Assembly: GCF_026339875.1 (NCBI RefSeq)
Contig: NZ_JAPEPZ010000001.1
Span: 8,990,001-9,054,000, forward strand
Source: Streptomyces sp. NBC_01571
Lineage (GTDB): Bacteria; Actinomycetota; Actinomycetes; Streptomycetales; Streptomycetaceae
DNA length: 64,000 nt
Direction of reading: 5' to 3'
This document shows, piece after piece, positions 28,112 to 37,147 of the stretch. The notes beneath the pieces are model-generated. The model made no database searches, was not told where the DNA came from, and worked only from the letters and a program-made list of their open reading frames with translations. Both the position numbers and the translations under genes were made by a program. Within the stretch, counting starts at the first letter, position 1; every line of letters starts with the position of its first letter.

Positions 28112-29433
28112 CAGGCTTGCTCGTCGCGGGCCGTGCGGAACCCGGAGAAGATCTGCCGCCGGATCGGGTAGTCCCAGTTGCGGAAGGTGCCCCGGCAGGC
28201 GACCTTGTCCACGGCGAACGAGCCGCCGCGCAGAATCTTGTGCTCCGGCCCGAAGAAGACCTCCGAGTACTCCTTGTACGGGAAGGCCGCGAACCCCGGG
28301 TAGGGCTGCAGGTCGCTCGACGTCCACTCCCACACGTCGCCGATCAACTGCCGTACGCCGAGCGGGGACTCGCCCGCCGGATAGCTGCCGGCCGGGGCCG
28401 GGCGCAGATGGCGCTGGCCGAGGTTGGCGTGCTCGGGGGTGGGGTCGCCGTCGCCCCAGGGGTAGCGGGTGGAGCGGCCGGAGGCCGGGTCGTGGCGGGC
28501 CGCCTTCTCCCACTCGGCCTCGGTGGGCAGCCGGCGCCCCGCCCAGCGGGCGTAGGCGTCGGCCTCGTACCAGCACACGTGCAGCACGGGCTCGTCGAGC
28601 GGTACCGGCTCGGTGACGCCGAAGCGGCGGCGCAGCCACTGCCCGCCCTCGCGGCGCCAGAACAGCGGCGCCTCGATGCCGTGGGTCCGGATGTGTGTCC
28701 AGCCCTCGGGGCTCCACCAGCGTTCGGTGTCGTAGCCGCCGTCCTCGATGAAGGCCTGGTACGCGGCGTTGGTCACCGGAGTGGTGTCGATGAAGAACGC
28801 CGGGACCTCCCGCCGGTGCGCGGGCCGCTCGTTGTCCAGCGCCCAGGGTTCGGTGGACGTGCCCATCGTGAACGGGCCGCCGGGGACGAGGACTTCGGCC
28901 GGTCCCGTGAACGGCGGGGCGGGATCGGGGTCCGGCGCGGTGAGGGCCGCCGGTCCCCTGCGGAGCTGATGCGTGATCAGCATCGTCTCGTCGTGCTGCT
29001 GTTCGTGCTGCGCGATCATGCCGAAGGCGAAGCCCGCCTCGGTCAGCGGGGTGCCCCGGAAGGCGGTGCCCTCCAGGACGTCCAGTGCGCGGCCGCGAAC
29101 CTCGGCGGCGTACTGCCGGGCCGCCGCGGGAGCCAGCAGCGGCAGTGAGGGCCGCTCGGCGCGCGGATGCTCGAACGCGTCGTACAGCCCGTCTATCTCG
29201 GGCCGCATGGCGTCACGTCCGGCGACCGCGCGCAGCAGCCACAGCTCCTCCTGGTTGCCGATGTGCGCGAGGTCCCAGACCAGGGGGGACATCAACGGCG
29301 AGTGCTGCGCGGTCAGTTCGGGCTCCTCCACGCAGGACGTGAGGAGCGCGGTGCGGTCGCGGGCCGTGGTCAGTGCGTCGAGCGCGCGCTCCCTGAGCGA
29401 CTCGGGGTCCGTGGGTGAGGTGGGGGCGGTCAT
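28111..29433 (-). CDS. egtB: Ergothioneine sulfoxide synthase EgtB
   Basis: 440 residues. A non-heme iron enzyme that joins hercynine to gamma-glutamylcysteine with oxygen. The N-terminal DinB-like domain supplies the iron ligands, with His in WDLAHIGNQEELW and two in AQHEQQHDE (HxxxH). The C-terminal formylglycine-generating-enzyme domain has VPGGPFTMGT, PAFFIDTTPVTNAAYQAFI, RLPTEAEWEKAAR and VWEWTSSD...GGSFAVD. ATG at 29433 overlaps the egtA stop as ATGA; its stop shares one base with egtC. Confidence 0.96.
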   Translation of the reverse strand: MTAPTSPTDPESLRERALDALTTARDRTALLTSCVEEPELTAQHSPLMSPLVWDLAHIGNQEELWLLRAVAGRDAMRPEIDGLYDAFEHPRAERPSLPLLAPAAARQYAAEVRGRALDVLEGTAFRGTPLTEAGFAFGMIAQHEQQHDETMLITHQLRRGPAALTAPDPDPAPPFTGPAEVLVPGGPFTMGTSTEPWALDNERPAHRREVPAFFIDTTPVTNAAYQAFIEDGGYDTERWWSPEGWTHIRTHGIEAPLFWRREGGQWLRRRFGVTEPVPLDEPVLHVCWYEADAYARWAGRRLPTEAEWEKAARHDPASGRSTRYPWGDGDPTPEHANLGQRHLRPAPAGSYPAGESPLGVRQLIGDVWEWTSSDLQPYPGFAAFPYKEYSEVFFGPEHKILRGGSFAVDKVACRGTFRNWDYPIRRQIFSGFRTARDEQA

Positions 29434-30764
29434 GTGCGGATGTCCTTCCCGTGGGAACGGTCCTGGGACCGGTCGTGGGACCGGTCGTCGAGCCGACCGT
29501 GGAATTGACTGTGGAACCGGCTCAGCAGATCGTCGGCGGGGCAGCGCCCCCGGGCCACATAGCGCTCCGTGAACTCCGCGACGGCCTCCCGCACCTCGGC
29601 GGTGGCACCGAGGCGGGGCAGCGCCTCGGCGGCGGCCGCGAAGCAGATGACGGCGGCCTCGCGCAGCTCGGGGTCGGTCAGGCCGTGCCGGGCGGCGCCG
29701 ATCCACAGCGGATTGCACGGAGCCGGCAGACCTTCCGCCCGCTCCGCGAGGGGCTTGACGGTCCGGTAGGCGATCTCCGCCGCCTCCGGGTCGTCGAACA
29801 GCGCCGCCGTCACCGCCAGTGGCACGATCCACCCGTCCTCGCCCGGCTGCGCGTCGATCATGCGCAGTTCCAGGTGCCCGCGGGGGCGGACCGGCGGGAA
29901 CAGGGTCGTGAGGTGGTAGTCCAGGTCCGCCCGGTTCGGCGGTGTGCCGGACCGGGTCCACTCCCGGAAGGTCAGGCCCTCGGGCACCTCCCAGGGGCCT
30001 TCCGGCGCCCGGACGCACATCACCGGCGCGTCCAGGACGTGCCGGGCCCAGGCGGCGCGTGGATCGCCGCGCAGCGAAGGCGCGGCGGACCGGCCCGGGT
30101 CCATGGCCGTCCACAGGGACTGCCGCGTGGAGCGCCAGCCCGTGTAGCGGCCCCGGGCGAGCGGGGAGTGCGCGAACGCGGCCACCAGGACCGCGCCCAA
30201 CTGGTTCGCCAGCCACCAGCGGCGCCCGTGGCCGAGCGGGCCGGGCTCCTCGTACCCGGCGTCCAGGCACACCTGGACCGAGGCTGAGGAGCACATCATC
30301 GCCCGGCCCTCGGGGCCCGTGCGGTCCAGGTAGCGCTCCATGGCGTCGTAGCGCGGCTCACGGAGGTAGCGGCTCGGGGGGTTCCAGGGTTCGTGGCCGT
30401 GGCCGCTGAGGCCGAGATCCCTCTCGCGCAGTACCGCGCGCACCGCGTCGAGATCGGCCGACACGGACCCGATGCACTCCATCAGGGAGCCGGCGGGTGC
30501 GGAGCTGAGCTCCAGCTGGCCGCCCGGTTCGACGGTGAGCGCCGAACGCAGGGGCAGGGTCCGCAGAGCGGCGTACGCCGCTTCGAGCTGTTCAGGTGTT
30601 GCGGGGAGCTGCGGCCGCCGCAGCTCGTGGACGAGCCATTCCACTTCGACACCGAGGGTGCGGGGCGGCCCGGTCTTGAAGCATATGCCTCGGACCAGCG
30701 CTTCCACCTCGGCCTCGGTGACGGCGGAGCGCTGCTCCGTACAGTCACTCACCGAATCGGACAT
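29430..30764 (-). CDS. egtA: Glutamate-cysteine ligase EgtA
   Basis: 444 residues. It makes gamma-glutamylcysteine, the sulfur donor for EgtB, from Glu, Cys and ATP. GCS2-type landmarks: GVEVEWLVHEL, VEPGGQLELSSAP, MMCSSASVQVCLDAG, and RGHLELRMIDAQP. ATG at 30764 has AGGAGG nine bases upstream, the only strong ribosome site in the operon, which fits it being the first gene. The last ~20 residues are a short Asp-Arg-Ser repeat (DDRSHDRSQDRSHGKD) that is not part of the enzyme fold. No egtE gene follows; its role must be filled elsewhere. Confidence 0.94.
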   Translation of the reverse strand: MSDSVSDCTEQRSAVTEAEVEALVRGICFKTGPPRTLGVEVEWLVHELRRPQLPATPEQLEAAYAALRTLPLRSALTVEPGGQLELSSAPAGSLMECIGSVSADLDAVRAVLRERDLGLSGHGHEPWNPPSRYLREPRYDAMERYLDRTGPEGRAMMCSSASVQVCLDAGYEEPGPLGHGRRWWLANQLGAVLVAAFAHSPLARGRYTGWRSTRQSLWTAMDPGRSAAPSLRGDPRAAWARHVLDAPVMCVRAPEGPWEVPEGLTFREWTRSGTPPNRADLDYHLTTLFPPVRPRGHLELRMIDAQPGEDGWIVPLAVTAALFDDPEAAEIAYRTVKPLAERAEGLPAPCNPLWIGAARHGLTDPELREAAVICFAAAAEALPRLGATAEVREAVAEFTERYVARGRCPADDLLSRFHSQFHGRLDDRSHDRSQDRSHGKDIRT

Positions 30765-31043
30765 GTAGGGATCCTCCTGAGATTCCACCATGCCGCCGGC
30801 CCGGCGTCTGTGGTGCCGGACCGGCATTGCTCGTCCCACCCAAGACCCTCTCGGCGGTTCGCACAAGGGTGCAAATCATCATGCCCAGGGTTCGGGGGCA
30901 CCGCGGGGGCGGCCCGCGCGCCACTGCGCGCGGGGCCGCGAAAATCTGTTGCGCCGCACGACCAGCATCGCTCACGATGCGTCCGTGGGCACGACGGGGG
31001 AGATCGCGCGGGGCGTTCGCATGGCGTGTACGGGGGTGGCGCC

Positions 31044-31936
31044 ATGAGCGCGCGCCTGCGCGCGATCGCGCGGCAGACCGAGGAGGCGTGGCGGCGGGTT
31101 CATACCGCGGGTCGCACGGACGGGTGGTGTCGATCGCCGCGGCGGTCGAGGCCGCGCGAGCCGGGACGCGGATGTACGGGCCGGGTCCGATCGGGGTCCC
31201 GGCCGGGGGCCGTGCGGCCTCCGCCGCGGGCTTCGCGGGCGCGTCGTTCGAGGTCACGGGCGAGAGCAGCACGCAGGCCGCGAGACGGCTGACGGATGAG
31301 TACGCCCAGGGTCCCAACGGCCGCGTCGCCGTGCTGAACTTCGCCTCGGCGCGCAATCCCGGCGGTGGCTATCTGAACGGCGCGCAGGCCCAGGAGGAGG
31401 ACCTGTGCCGGGCGTCGGCGCTCTACGCCTGTCTGCTGCGGGCCCGCGAGTTCTACGACCACCACCGCGCCCACCGGGACCCGTTCTACACGGACCGGGT
31501 GATTCATTCGCCCGCCGTGCCCGTCTTCCGTGACGGCCGCGGCGAGCTGCTCGACGAGCCGTACACCGCCGGTTTCCTGACGGCCGCGGCCCCGAACGCC
31601 TCAGTCGTGCTGCGCACGGCCCCCGAGCGCGCGGACGAACTGCCGCGCGCCCTGGCCGTCCGGGCCGAGCGCGTCCTGGAGACCGCCGCGGCCCAGGGGT
31701 ACCGACGCCTGGTCCTGGGCGCCTGGGGCTGCGGCGTCTTCCGCAACGACCCGGCACAGGTCGCCGCGGCCTTCCGTGACCTGCTGGTCGGGGGCCGCTT
31801 CGAGGGGTACTTCGACCAGGTGGTGTTCGGAGTCCTGGACCGTACTCCGGGTGCGGCGACACGATCCGCATTCGAACGTGCATTCGCATCCGTGTCGCAC
31901 GGACATCCGGACACGGACACCCCGCCGATCGGGTGA
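31044..31936 (+). CDS. Microbial-type poly(ADP-ribose) glycohydrolase-like protein (TIGR02452), N-terminal frameshift
   Basis: The main frame (31088-31936, 282 residues from a GTG) holds a macrodomain-like fold with the PARG signature GGGYLNGAQAQEED (GGG...QEE) near 31362-31400, plus LGAWGCGVFRNDP. Family members hydrolyse ADP-ribose polymers. The typical family start, MSARLRAIARQTEEA, is present in another frame from ATG 31044. It would join the main frame at about 31087 if one base were restored after GAGGAGGC. Either a one-base deletion trimmed the N-terminus and translation begins at GTG 31088 (GAGGAGG just upstream), or there is a sequencing error. The catalytic part is intact. Confidence 0.72.
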
Positions 31937-31954
31937 GGGAGACGTCCCCGGCGC

Positions 31955-32410
31955 TCAGCGCCAGCCGTAGCGCTCCCGCAGACGGTGCACCACCAGGTTG
32001 AACCGCATCCGGTCCAGCGCGCACGCCTCGCGCCGCATGCCGTCCTCGTGCAGCCGCAGCACCCGGTCCACGGCGACCCACGAGTCCCGGCCCGTCCGGT
32101 CCCACGGACCGCTGCCTATCGGCACCCACTCCCGGTCGCCGTCGTGCCGTTTGCTCGACAACTGGACGGCGAGCAGAGTGCCCCCGTCCTCGCGTGCGAC
32201 GACGAGCACCGGGCGGTCCTTGCCCCGTCCGTCGTTCTCCTCGAAGGGCACCCAGGTCCAGACGATCTCGCCGGGGTCGGGGTCGCCGTCGTGCGCGGGC
32301 GAGTACTCCGTGCGCACCCGGCCCACCACGCGGGGCTCGGCCTCCGTGGTGGCCGAAGGGCCGTAGCGGCCGGGGACATGCTCGTCGGTTTCATCGGTAA
32401 AGGCATTCAC
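31955..32410 (-). CDS. PemK/MazF-like growth-inhibitor fold protein
   Basis: 151 residues. The central segment DPGEIVWTWVPFEEN...GKDRPVLVVARE is the beta-barrel start of PemK/MazF RNases. AVQLSSK and the C-terminal ALDRMRFNLVVHRLRERYG complete a recognisable but diverged fold, with an extra ~45-residue acidic N-terminus. GTG at 32410 is chosen; a TAACGT hexamer just upstream suggests a leaderless message. No antitoxin gene is adjacent (the neighbours are a convergent PARG-like gene and flotillin). A solitary regulatory or inactive member is therefore as likely as a toxin. Confidence 0.7.
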   Translation of the reverse strand: MNAFTDETDEHVPGRYGPSATTEAEPRVVGRVRTEYSPAHDGDPDPGEIVWTWVPFEENDGRGKDRPVLVVAREDGGTLLAVQLSSKRHDGDREWVPIGSGPWDRTGRDSWVAVDRVLRLHEDGMRREACALDRMRFNLVVHRLRERYGWR

Positions 32411-32527
32411 GCGCGCCACGTTAGAACCCGCACCTCGGCGGCTCGTCGACGGGGGCCCACGGCACGGCCCCGGGACGGGACACACGCGGCCCCCGCACGG
32501 AACCCGCGCGGCCCCGCACGGAACACA

Positions 32528-32565
32528 CCTCGGGCGTACGGGAGCCAACTCCCGTACGCCCGAGG
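32528..32565 (-). terminator. Terminator after the flotillin gene
   Basis: A perfect 17-bp stem with a CCAA loop (CCTCGGGCGTACGGGAG at 32528-32544, complement at 32549-32565) only 11 bases beyond the flotillin stop. The strongest hairpin in the window. Confidence 0.85.
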
Positions 32566-32575
32566 CCTCAGCGGG

Positions 32576-34063
32576 TCACTTGCCGTCCCCCTCCACCGGC
32601 ACCTTCTCCGCACGCGGCGGCACGAATCCGTTGACGACGGCGCCGTTGCCCGCGCCGGCCCCGTCCTGATTCATCGACGAGAGCAACTGCCGGGCCAGAC
32701 CCAGGCCCGTGCCGCCCATGGTGAGCGCCTTGGCGAACATGTCCGACATGCCGTCGGCGCCGTTGAGCAGCACCATGTGGTCGACGTTGCCGAACGCGCT
32801 CGCGCCCGCCTGGACGATCTCCGGCCAGTTCTCGGCGAGTTGCTGGGCGACCACGGCCTCCTGGTTCTCGGCGAGGGCCGCGGCCCGCGCCTTGATGGTC
32901 TCCGCCTCAGCGAGACCCTGCGCACGGGTCGCCTCGGCGGCCGCGAGGCCCTTGGCCTGGGCGGCGGCGGCCTCGGCCTCACCGGTGGCCTTGGTCGCCA
33001 TGGCGGCCGCGGCACCCCGCGCCTTCGTCGCCTCGGCCTCGGCGTTGGCGGCGGTCTTCACCCGGTTCGCCTCGGCCGCCGCCGCGAGTTCGGTCTCCTT
33101 GGCCTTGGCCTGCGCGGCGGAGATCCGCGCGTCGCGCTCCGCCTCGGCCCGCGCACGGGTCTCGTACGCCTGGGCGTCCGCCGGCTTGCGGACGTCGGCC
33201 TGGAGCTGCTGTTCCCGCCGCTGCGCCTCGAGTTCGGCGATCCGGGTCTCCTGCACGACGACGTCCTGCCGGGCCGCGGCCTCGGCGAGCGGACCGGCCT
33301 GCCGCGACTTCGCCGCCGCCTTGTCACGCTCGGCCTGGTAACCGGCCTGCAGGATCTCGCTGTCCCGGGTCGCCTCCGACATCCGGGCCGCCGCCTTCTG
33401 CTCGGCCTCGGTGGCGAGACGATTCGCCTCCGCCTGCGCGATGCGCGCGTCGCGCTGTACGGCGGCGGCGTGCGGCATCGCGAGGTTCTTGATGTAACCG
33501 GTCGGGTCCTCGATCTCGTGGATCTGCAGCGAGTCGACGATCAGACCCAGCTTCTCCATCTCGGTACCGCACGCGGCCCGCGTCTGACCGGTCAGTTTCT
33601 CCCGGTCGCGGATCATGTCCTCGACGGTCAACCCGCCGACGATGGACCGCAGATGACCGGCGAACACGTTGTGCACCCGCTCCGACATCATCTTCTGCTG
33701 GTCGAGGAACCGCCGCCCCGCGTTGGCGATCGACACGAAGTCGTCGCCCACCTTGAAGATGACCACGCCCCGCACCTTCAGCGGAATGCCCTGCGTGGTC
33801 ACGCAGTCCACGTGCAACTCGGTCTCGTTGAGGTCCAGCGAGATCTTCCGCACCGCCTGCACACCCGGCATCACCAGCGTGCCGCGCCCCGTCACGATAC
33901 GGAAACCCATGCCCTCTTCGAGGCCTTCGGTCCGATGCTTCGAACCGGAGATGATCAGTGCCTCGTTGGGCTCCGCCACCCGCCACATGAGCTTGAAGAC
34001 CACGATCACGAAGATCAGTGCGAGGACAACCGTCCCCGCCACGACGCCGACAACCATCGGCAT
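32576..34063 (-). CDS. Flotillin-like SPFH-domain membrane protein
   Basis: 495 residues. It organises membrane microdomains. An N-terminal membrane helix (VVGVVAGTVVLALIFVIVVF, about 4-23) is followed by the SPFH/band 7 domain (EALIISG...VMPGVQAVRKISLDLNETELHV... IVGGLTVEDMIRDREKL). A long Ala/Glu-rich coiled coil with AEAEA-type heptads (about 205-410) and a Gly-rich tail complete it. Order and length match bacterial flotillin FloT. The small upstream gene on the same strand looks like an NfeD-type partner, the usual companion of flotillins. Confidence 0.92.
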   Translation of the reverse strand: MPMVVGVVAGTVVLALIFVIVVFKLMWRVAEPNEALIISGSKHRTEGLEEGMGFRIVTGRGTLVMPGVQAVRKISLDLNETELHVDCVTTQGIPLKVRGVVIFKVGDDFVSIANAGRRFLDQQKMMSERVHNVFAGHLRSIVGGLTVEDMIRDREKLTGQTRAACGTEMEKLGLIVDSLQIHEIEDPTGYIKNLAMPHAAAVQRDARIAQAEANRLATEAEQKAAARMSEATRDSEILQAGYQAERDKAAAKSRQAGPLAEAAARQDVVVQETRIAELEAQRREQQLQADVRKPADAQAYETRARAEAERDARISAAQAKAKETELAAAAEANRVKTAANAEAEATKARGAAAAMATKATGEAEAAAAQAKGLAAAEATRAQGLAEAETIKARAAALAENQEAVVAQQLAENWPEIVQAGASAFGNVDHMVLLNGADGMSDMFAKALTMGGTGLGLARQLLSSMNQDGAGAGNGAVVNGFVPPRAEKVPVEGDGK

Positions 34064-34208
34064 ACGCCCCCTTTTGATGGTGCCCTATCGGCACCGAACG
34101 AAGGGAGTGTGCTCCTGTGCGGGACCGGGGTGAAGACGCTGACGATTCCTTGTTGCAATCTTGACGCACACCGCTCTCACCTGGGGCGGAGCGTGCACAG
34201 ACGAGCTG

Positions 34209-34427
34209 TCAACTGTCGTACGCGGCCGATACGTACACCGTGCGCGGCGCCAGGTACTCGACGACCATCACCACCGTGCCGCGCTCGATGCGCTCCTTGG
34301 CGGTGGCGGGGTAGGCAAGGAAGTGCTCGGCGCCCCCGCGTACGCGGACGATCACCTCACCGACGAGCCCGGGTCCGACCGTCCCGGTCACCCGCCCCAT
34401 CAAACCGACCATCGACGCATCGTCCAT
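34209..34427 (-). CDS. Small NfeD-like OB-fold protein
   Basis: 72 residues (MDDASMVGLMGRVTGTVGPG...). The Gly/Val pattern GRVTGTVGPGLVGEVIVRV and VVMVVEYLAPRTVYVSA resembles the C-terminal OB-fold of NfeD proteins, without their membrane helices. It lies 145 bases upstream of flotillin on the same strand; NfeD and flotillin genes are commonly paired. The assignment rests on this context and weak pattern similarity. Confidence 0.6.
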   Translation of the reverse strand: MDDASMVGLMGRVTGTVGPGLVGEVIVRVRGGAEHFLAYPATAKERIERGTVVMVVEYLAPRTVYVSAAYDS

Positions 34428-34453
34428 GGCCCCAGGGTACGGCGCGAAGTGGG

Positions 34454-35878
34454 CTACACCGCAGGGGAATCCGCCGCCGCCTCACGCGGCGGCCACCGCT
34501 CGTGCCAGCGCTGGTCGTCCTCCAGCTGGGAGGCGAGCGAGACCAGCAACGGCTCGCTGTGCGCCGGGCCGAGGAGCTGGGCGCCGACCGGCAGCCCGTC
34601 GCCGACGAAACCGGCGGGTACGTTCACACCCGGCCACCCCAGGACGTTCCACGGCCAGGCGTACGGACAGGCGGCGATCATGGCCCGGTCGGTGTCCAGC
34701 CCGCTCAGGTTCGCCATCGAGCCGACGCGGGGCGGGGGAGCGGCCGTGGTGGGCGCGAGCAGTACGTCGTAGCTGTCGAAGAGCGCGCCGATCCGGCGGT
34801 GCAGGGTCGCCTCGGCGCGCCGGGCCACCCGCAGGGGCGCGCCGCCGAGCAGCCGGCCGAGGCGGGCGGCTCCCTGGGTGCGCGGGTCCAGGAGGTGCGG
34901 GTGGGGCGCGTCGCGCACCCGTTCGGCGATACCCGCCGTCGCGCGCGGGACGAACGTGAGTCCGATCCGTCCGTAGCGCGGTTCGGCCTCCTCCACCGTG
35001 TGGCCGAGCGCCGCGATCCGCTCCGCGAGTGCCACCACCTTCGCCCGTACGGCCGGGTCGAGCCGCGCGGGCACCGCCGTGAACGGCGGCTTGAGCGACA
35101 GCGCGATCCGCAGCCGGCCCGGCTCGCGGCCCACCGCGTCGGACACCCGCAGCACGGGCGGGCGGTGCAGATCGCCCTGGTGGTTGCCGCTCGCCGCGTC
35201 CAGGAGCAGCGCCGCGTCCGCCACCGAGCGGGCGAGGGTGCCGTTGACCGTGATGCCCTGGAAGGACTCCGGGCGCGGCCAGGTGGAGATCCGGCCGCGC
35301 TGCGGCTTGATCCCGATCAGATGGGTCCAGGAGGCCGGGATACGGACGGAGCCGGCGCCGTCCGAGCCCAGCGCCGCCGGGACCAGGCCCGCCGCGACCG
35401 CCGCCGCGGAGCCGCCGGAGGAGCCCCCGGGGGTGTGGTCGGCGTGCCAGGGATTGCGGGTGGCGCCGAAGGCCGGGCCCTCCGTGAACGGCCACTGGCC
35501 GAGTTCGCAGGTGTTGGTCTTGCCGATGACGATCGCCCCGGCCGCGCGCAGCCGGCGTACCGCCTCCCCGTCCCGGGCCTCGGGCGGGAAGACCCCCCGG
35601 CAGCCGAACGCGGTCGGCTCCCCGGCCACGTCCATGTCGTCCTTCACCGCCACCGGCACTCCCAGCAGGGGCCGGCGGTGTCCCGCCGCGAGTTCCCTGT
35701 CCGCCGCGTCCGCCTCGTCGAGCGCGGCCTCGGCGCGCACCAGACGGAAGGCGTTCAGGGACGGCTGGGTGGTCTCGATCCGGGCCAGCGCCCGTTCGAC
35801 CAGTTCACGCGAGCTCACCTCGCCCGCGGCGAGGGCGCGGGCACACTCCGCCAGACCTGCGGCACGGTCGTCAGCCAT
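34454..35878 (-). CDS. Amidase (amidase-signature family)
   Basis: 474 residues. Hydrolyses carboxylic amides using a Ser-cisSer-Lys triad. Visible: Lys in GVPVAVKDDMDV, the signature block GGSSGGSAAAVAAGLVPAALGSDGAGSVRIPAS with both serines, and GIKPQRGRIS. Substrate unknown; not part of a gatCAB set. ATG at 35878 is selected because GGAGG lies eight bases upstream; the frame extends to 35941 without a ribosome site. It is divergent from a LacI-type regulator about 170 bases away. Confidence 0.9.
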   Translation of the reverse strand: MADDRAAGLAECARALAAGEVSSRELVERALARIETTQPSLNAFRLVRAEAALDEADAADRELAAGHRRPLLGVPVAVKDDMDVAGEPTAFGCRGVFPPEARDGEAVRRLRAAGAIVIGKTNTCELGQWPFTEGPAFGATRNPWHADHTPGGSSGGSAAAVAAGLVPAALGSDGAGSVRIPASWTHLIGIKPQRGRISTWPRPESFQGITVNGTLARSVADAALLLDAASGNHQGDLHRPPVLRVSDAVGREPGRLRIALSLKPPFTAVPARLDPAVRAKVVALAERIAALGHTVEEAEPRYGRIGLTFVPRATAGIAERVRDAPHPHLLDPRTQGAARLGRLLGGAPLRVARRAEATLHRRIGALFDSYDVLLAPTTAAPPPRVGSMANLSGLDTDRAMIAACPYAWPWNVLGWPGVNVPAGFVGDGLPVGAQLLGPAHSEPLLVSLASQLEDDQRWHERWPPREAAADSPAV

Positions 35879-36049
35879 ACGGGACACCTCCGAAGGCACA
35901 TCGTCCACCGCACGGTAACCGCCTGGGGAGGTATCCCGCACGAGGGGCGGAAGTTACTTCGTGCAAGCGGGTGTTCCCGGGGCGCGCGGGCCGCGGGGTT
36001 CCCCCGGCGCCGAGCGGTGCCCGGGCCTTCTGCAAGGATGCGGGGCGTC

Positions 36050-37084
36050 ATGGTGCAGATACCGAATCAGCCCGTCCCGCCGTCGCCCGCACAACGACCC
36101 GTGCCGACGAGCGCCGATGTGGCCCGCCTGGCGGGCGTCTCCCGGGCCACCGTCTCGTACGTTCTGAACAACACCAGCGCCGTCCGGATCAGCGAGCCCA
36201 CCCGCCGCCGCGTCCACGAGGCGGCCAAGGATCTCGGGTACGTTCCGCACGCGGCGGCCCGCAGCCTGCGCGCCGGACACAGCCGGATGGTCCTGATGCC
36301 CGCCCCGAGCGTCCCCGTGGGCCCGCTCTACAGCCAGTTCTTCAACGAGCTGCAGTGGGCGCTGGGCCGTTTGGACTACACCGTCGTCCAGTACGGCAGT
36401 GTCGGTCTGCACGGGGACGAGGCCGCCCGTGCCTGGGCGGAGCTGCGGCCGGTCGCCGTGCTGGTGCCCGGCAGCGGTCTCGGCCCGCAGGGCGTGGCCG
36501 TCCTCAAGCGCTCCGGGGCCCGGGCCGTGGTCACCCTGGGCCCCGAGCGGGTCGAGGGCGCGCACGCGCTCCTCATGGACCACGACCGGGTCGGCCACAG
36601 CGCGGGGGCCCATCTGGTGGCCCGCGGCCGGCACCGCGTCGGCGTCGTGGTGCCGGAGGAACCCGGCCTGGAGATCTTCTCCAGGCCGCGCCTCGAAGGC
36701 GTACGCCGTGCGCTGCGCGGCACCGGCGCCACGGCGACCGAGTTGCCGCTCGCCTACGAGGAGGAGGCCGCCGCCCGGCTCGCGGCCCGCTGGCGCGCGC
36801 TCGGCCTGGACGGGGTGTTCGCCTACAACGACGAGTACGCCATGCTGCTGATGAGGGCGCTCCAGGACGCGGGAATCGTGGTCCCGGACGAGACGGCCGT
36901 CATCGGCGCGGACGACCTGATGCTCGGGCGGCTGCTGCGGCCCCGGCTCAGTACCGTCCACATCGAACTGCCGTCCGGTCGGGACCTCGCGGAGCTGGTC
37001 GACCGCGCGGTGCGCGAACCCGGCGCGACGCCCGAGACCCACGAGGTACTGGGAGCACGGATCGTGCACCGCGACTCGAGCTGA
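36050..37084 (+). CDS. LacI-family transcriptional regulator
   Basis: 344 residues. N-terminal LacI helix-turn-helix TSADVARLAGVSRATVSYVLNN (about 20-41) with the hinge helix RSLRAGHS, then a periplasmic-binding-protein-like effector domain (VLMPAPSVPVGPLYSQFFNELQ ... GLDGVFAYNDEYAMLLMRALQDAGIVVPDE ... IGADDLMLGRLLRPRLSTV). ATG 36050 or 36038 are both possible; a CAAGGAT hexamer just upstream suggests a leaderless message. pobA follows after 63 bases and an aldehyde dehydrogenase after that. It probably controls this aromatic-acid unit. Effector unknown. Confidence 0.88.
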   Translation: MVQIPNQPVPPSPAQRPVPTSADVARLAGVSRATVSYVLNNTSAVRISEPTRRRVHEAAKDLGYVPHAAARSLRAGHSRMVLMPAPSVPVGPLYSQFFNELQWALGRLDYTVVQYGSVGLHGDEAARAWAELRPVAVLVPGSGLGPQGVAVLKRSGARAVVTLGPERVEGAHALLMDHDRVGHSAGAHLVARGRHRVGVVVPEEPGLEIFSRPRLEGVRRALRGTGATATELPLAYEEEAAARLAARWRALGLDGVFAYNDEYAMLLMRALQDAGIVVPDETAVIGADDLMLGRLLRPRLSTVHIELPSGRDLAELVDRAVREPGATPETHEVLGARIVHRDSS

Positions 37085-37147
37085 GAGAGGCTGTAGCTGG
37101 TCGCCGCCCGAAGCGAAGCGGACCGGACCGGAGACGGGAGGCGCGTC

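Noticed and set aside
31985-37084. A 1699-codon plus-strand open frame
   Set aside because: Only its last 345 codons (from 36050) are a real gene, the LacI regulator. The rest is antisense to the MazF-like, flotillin and amidase genes and open because of GC-rich third positions.
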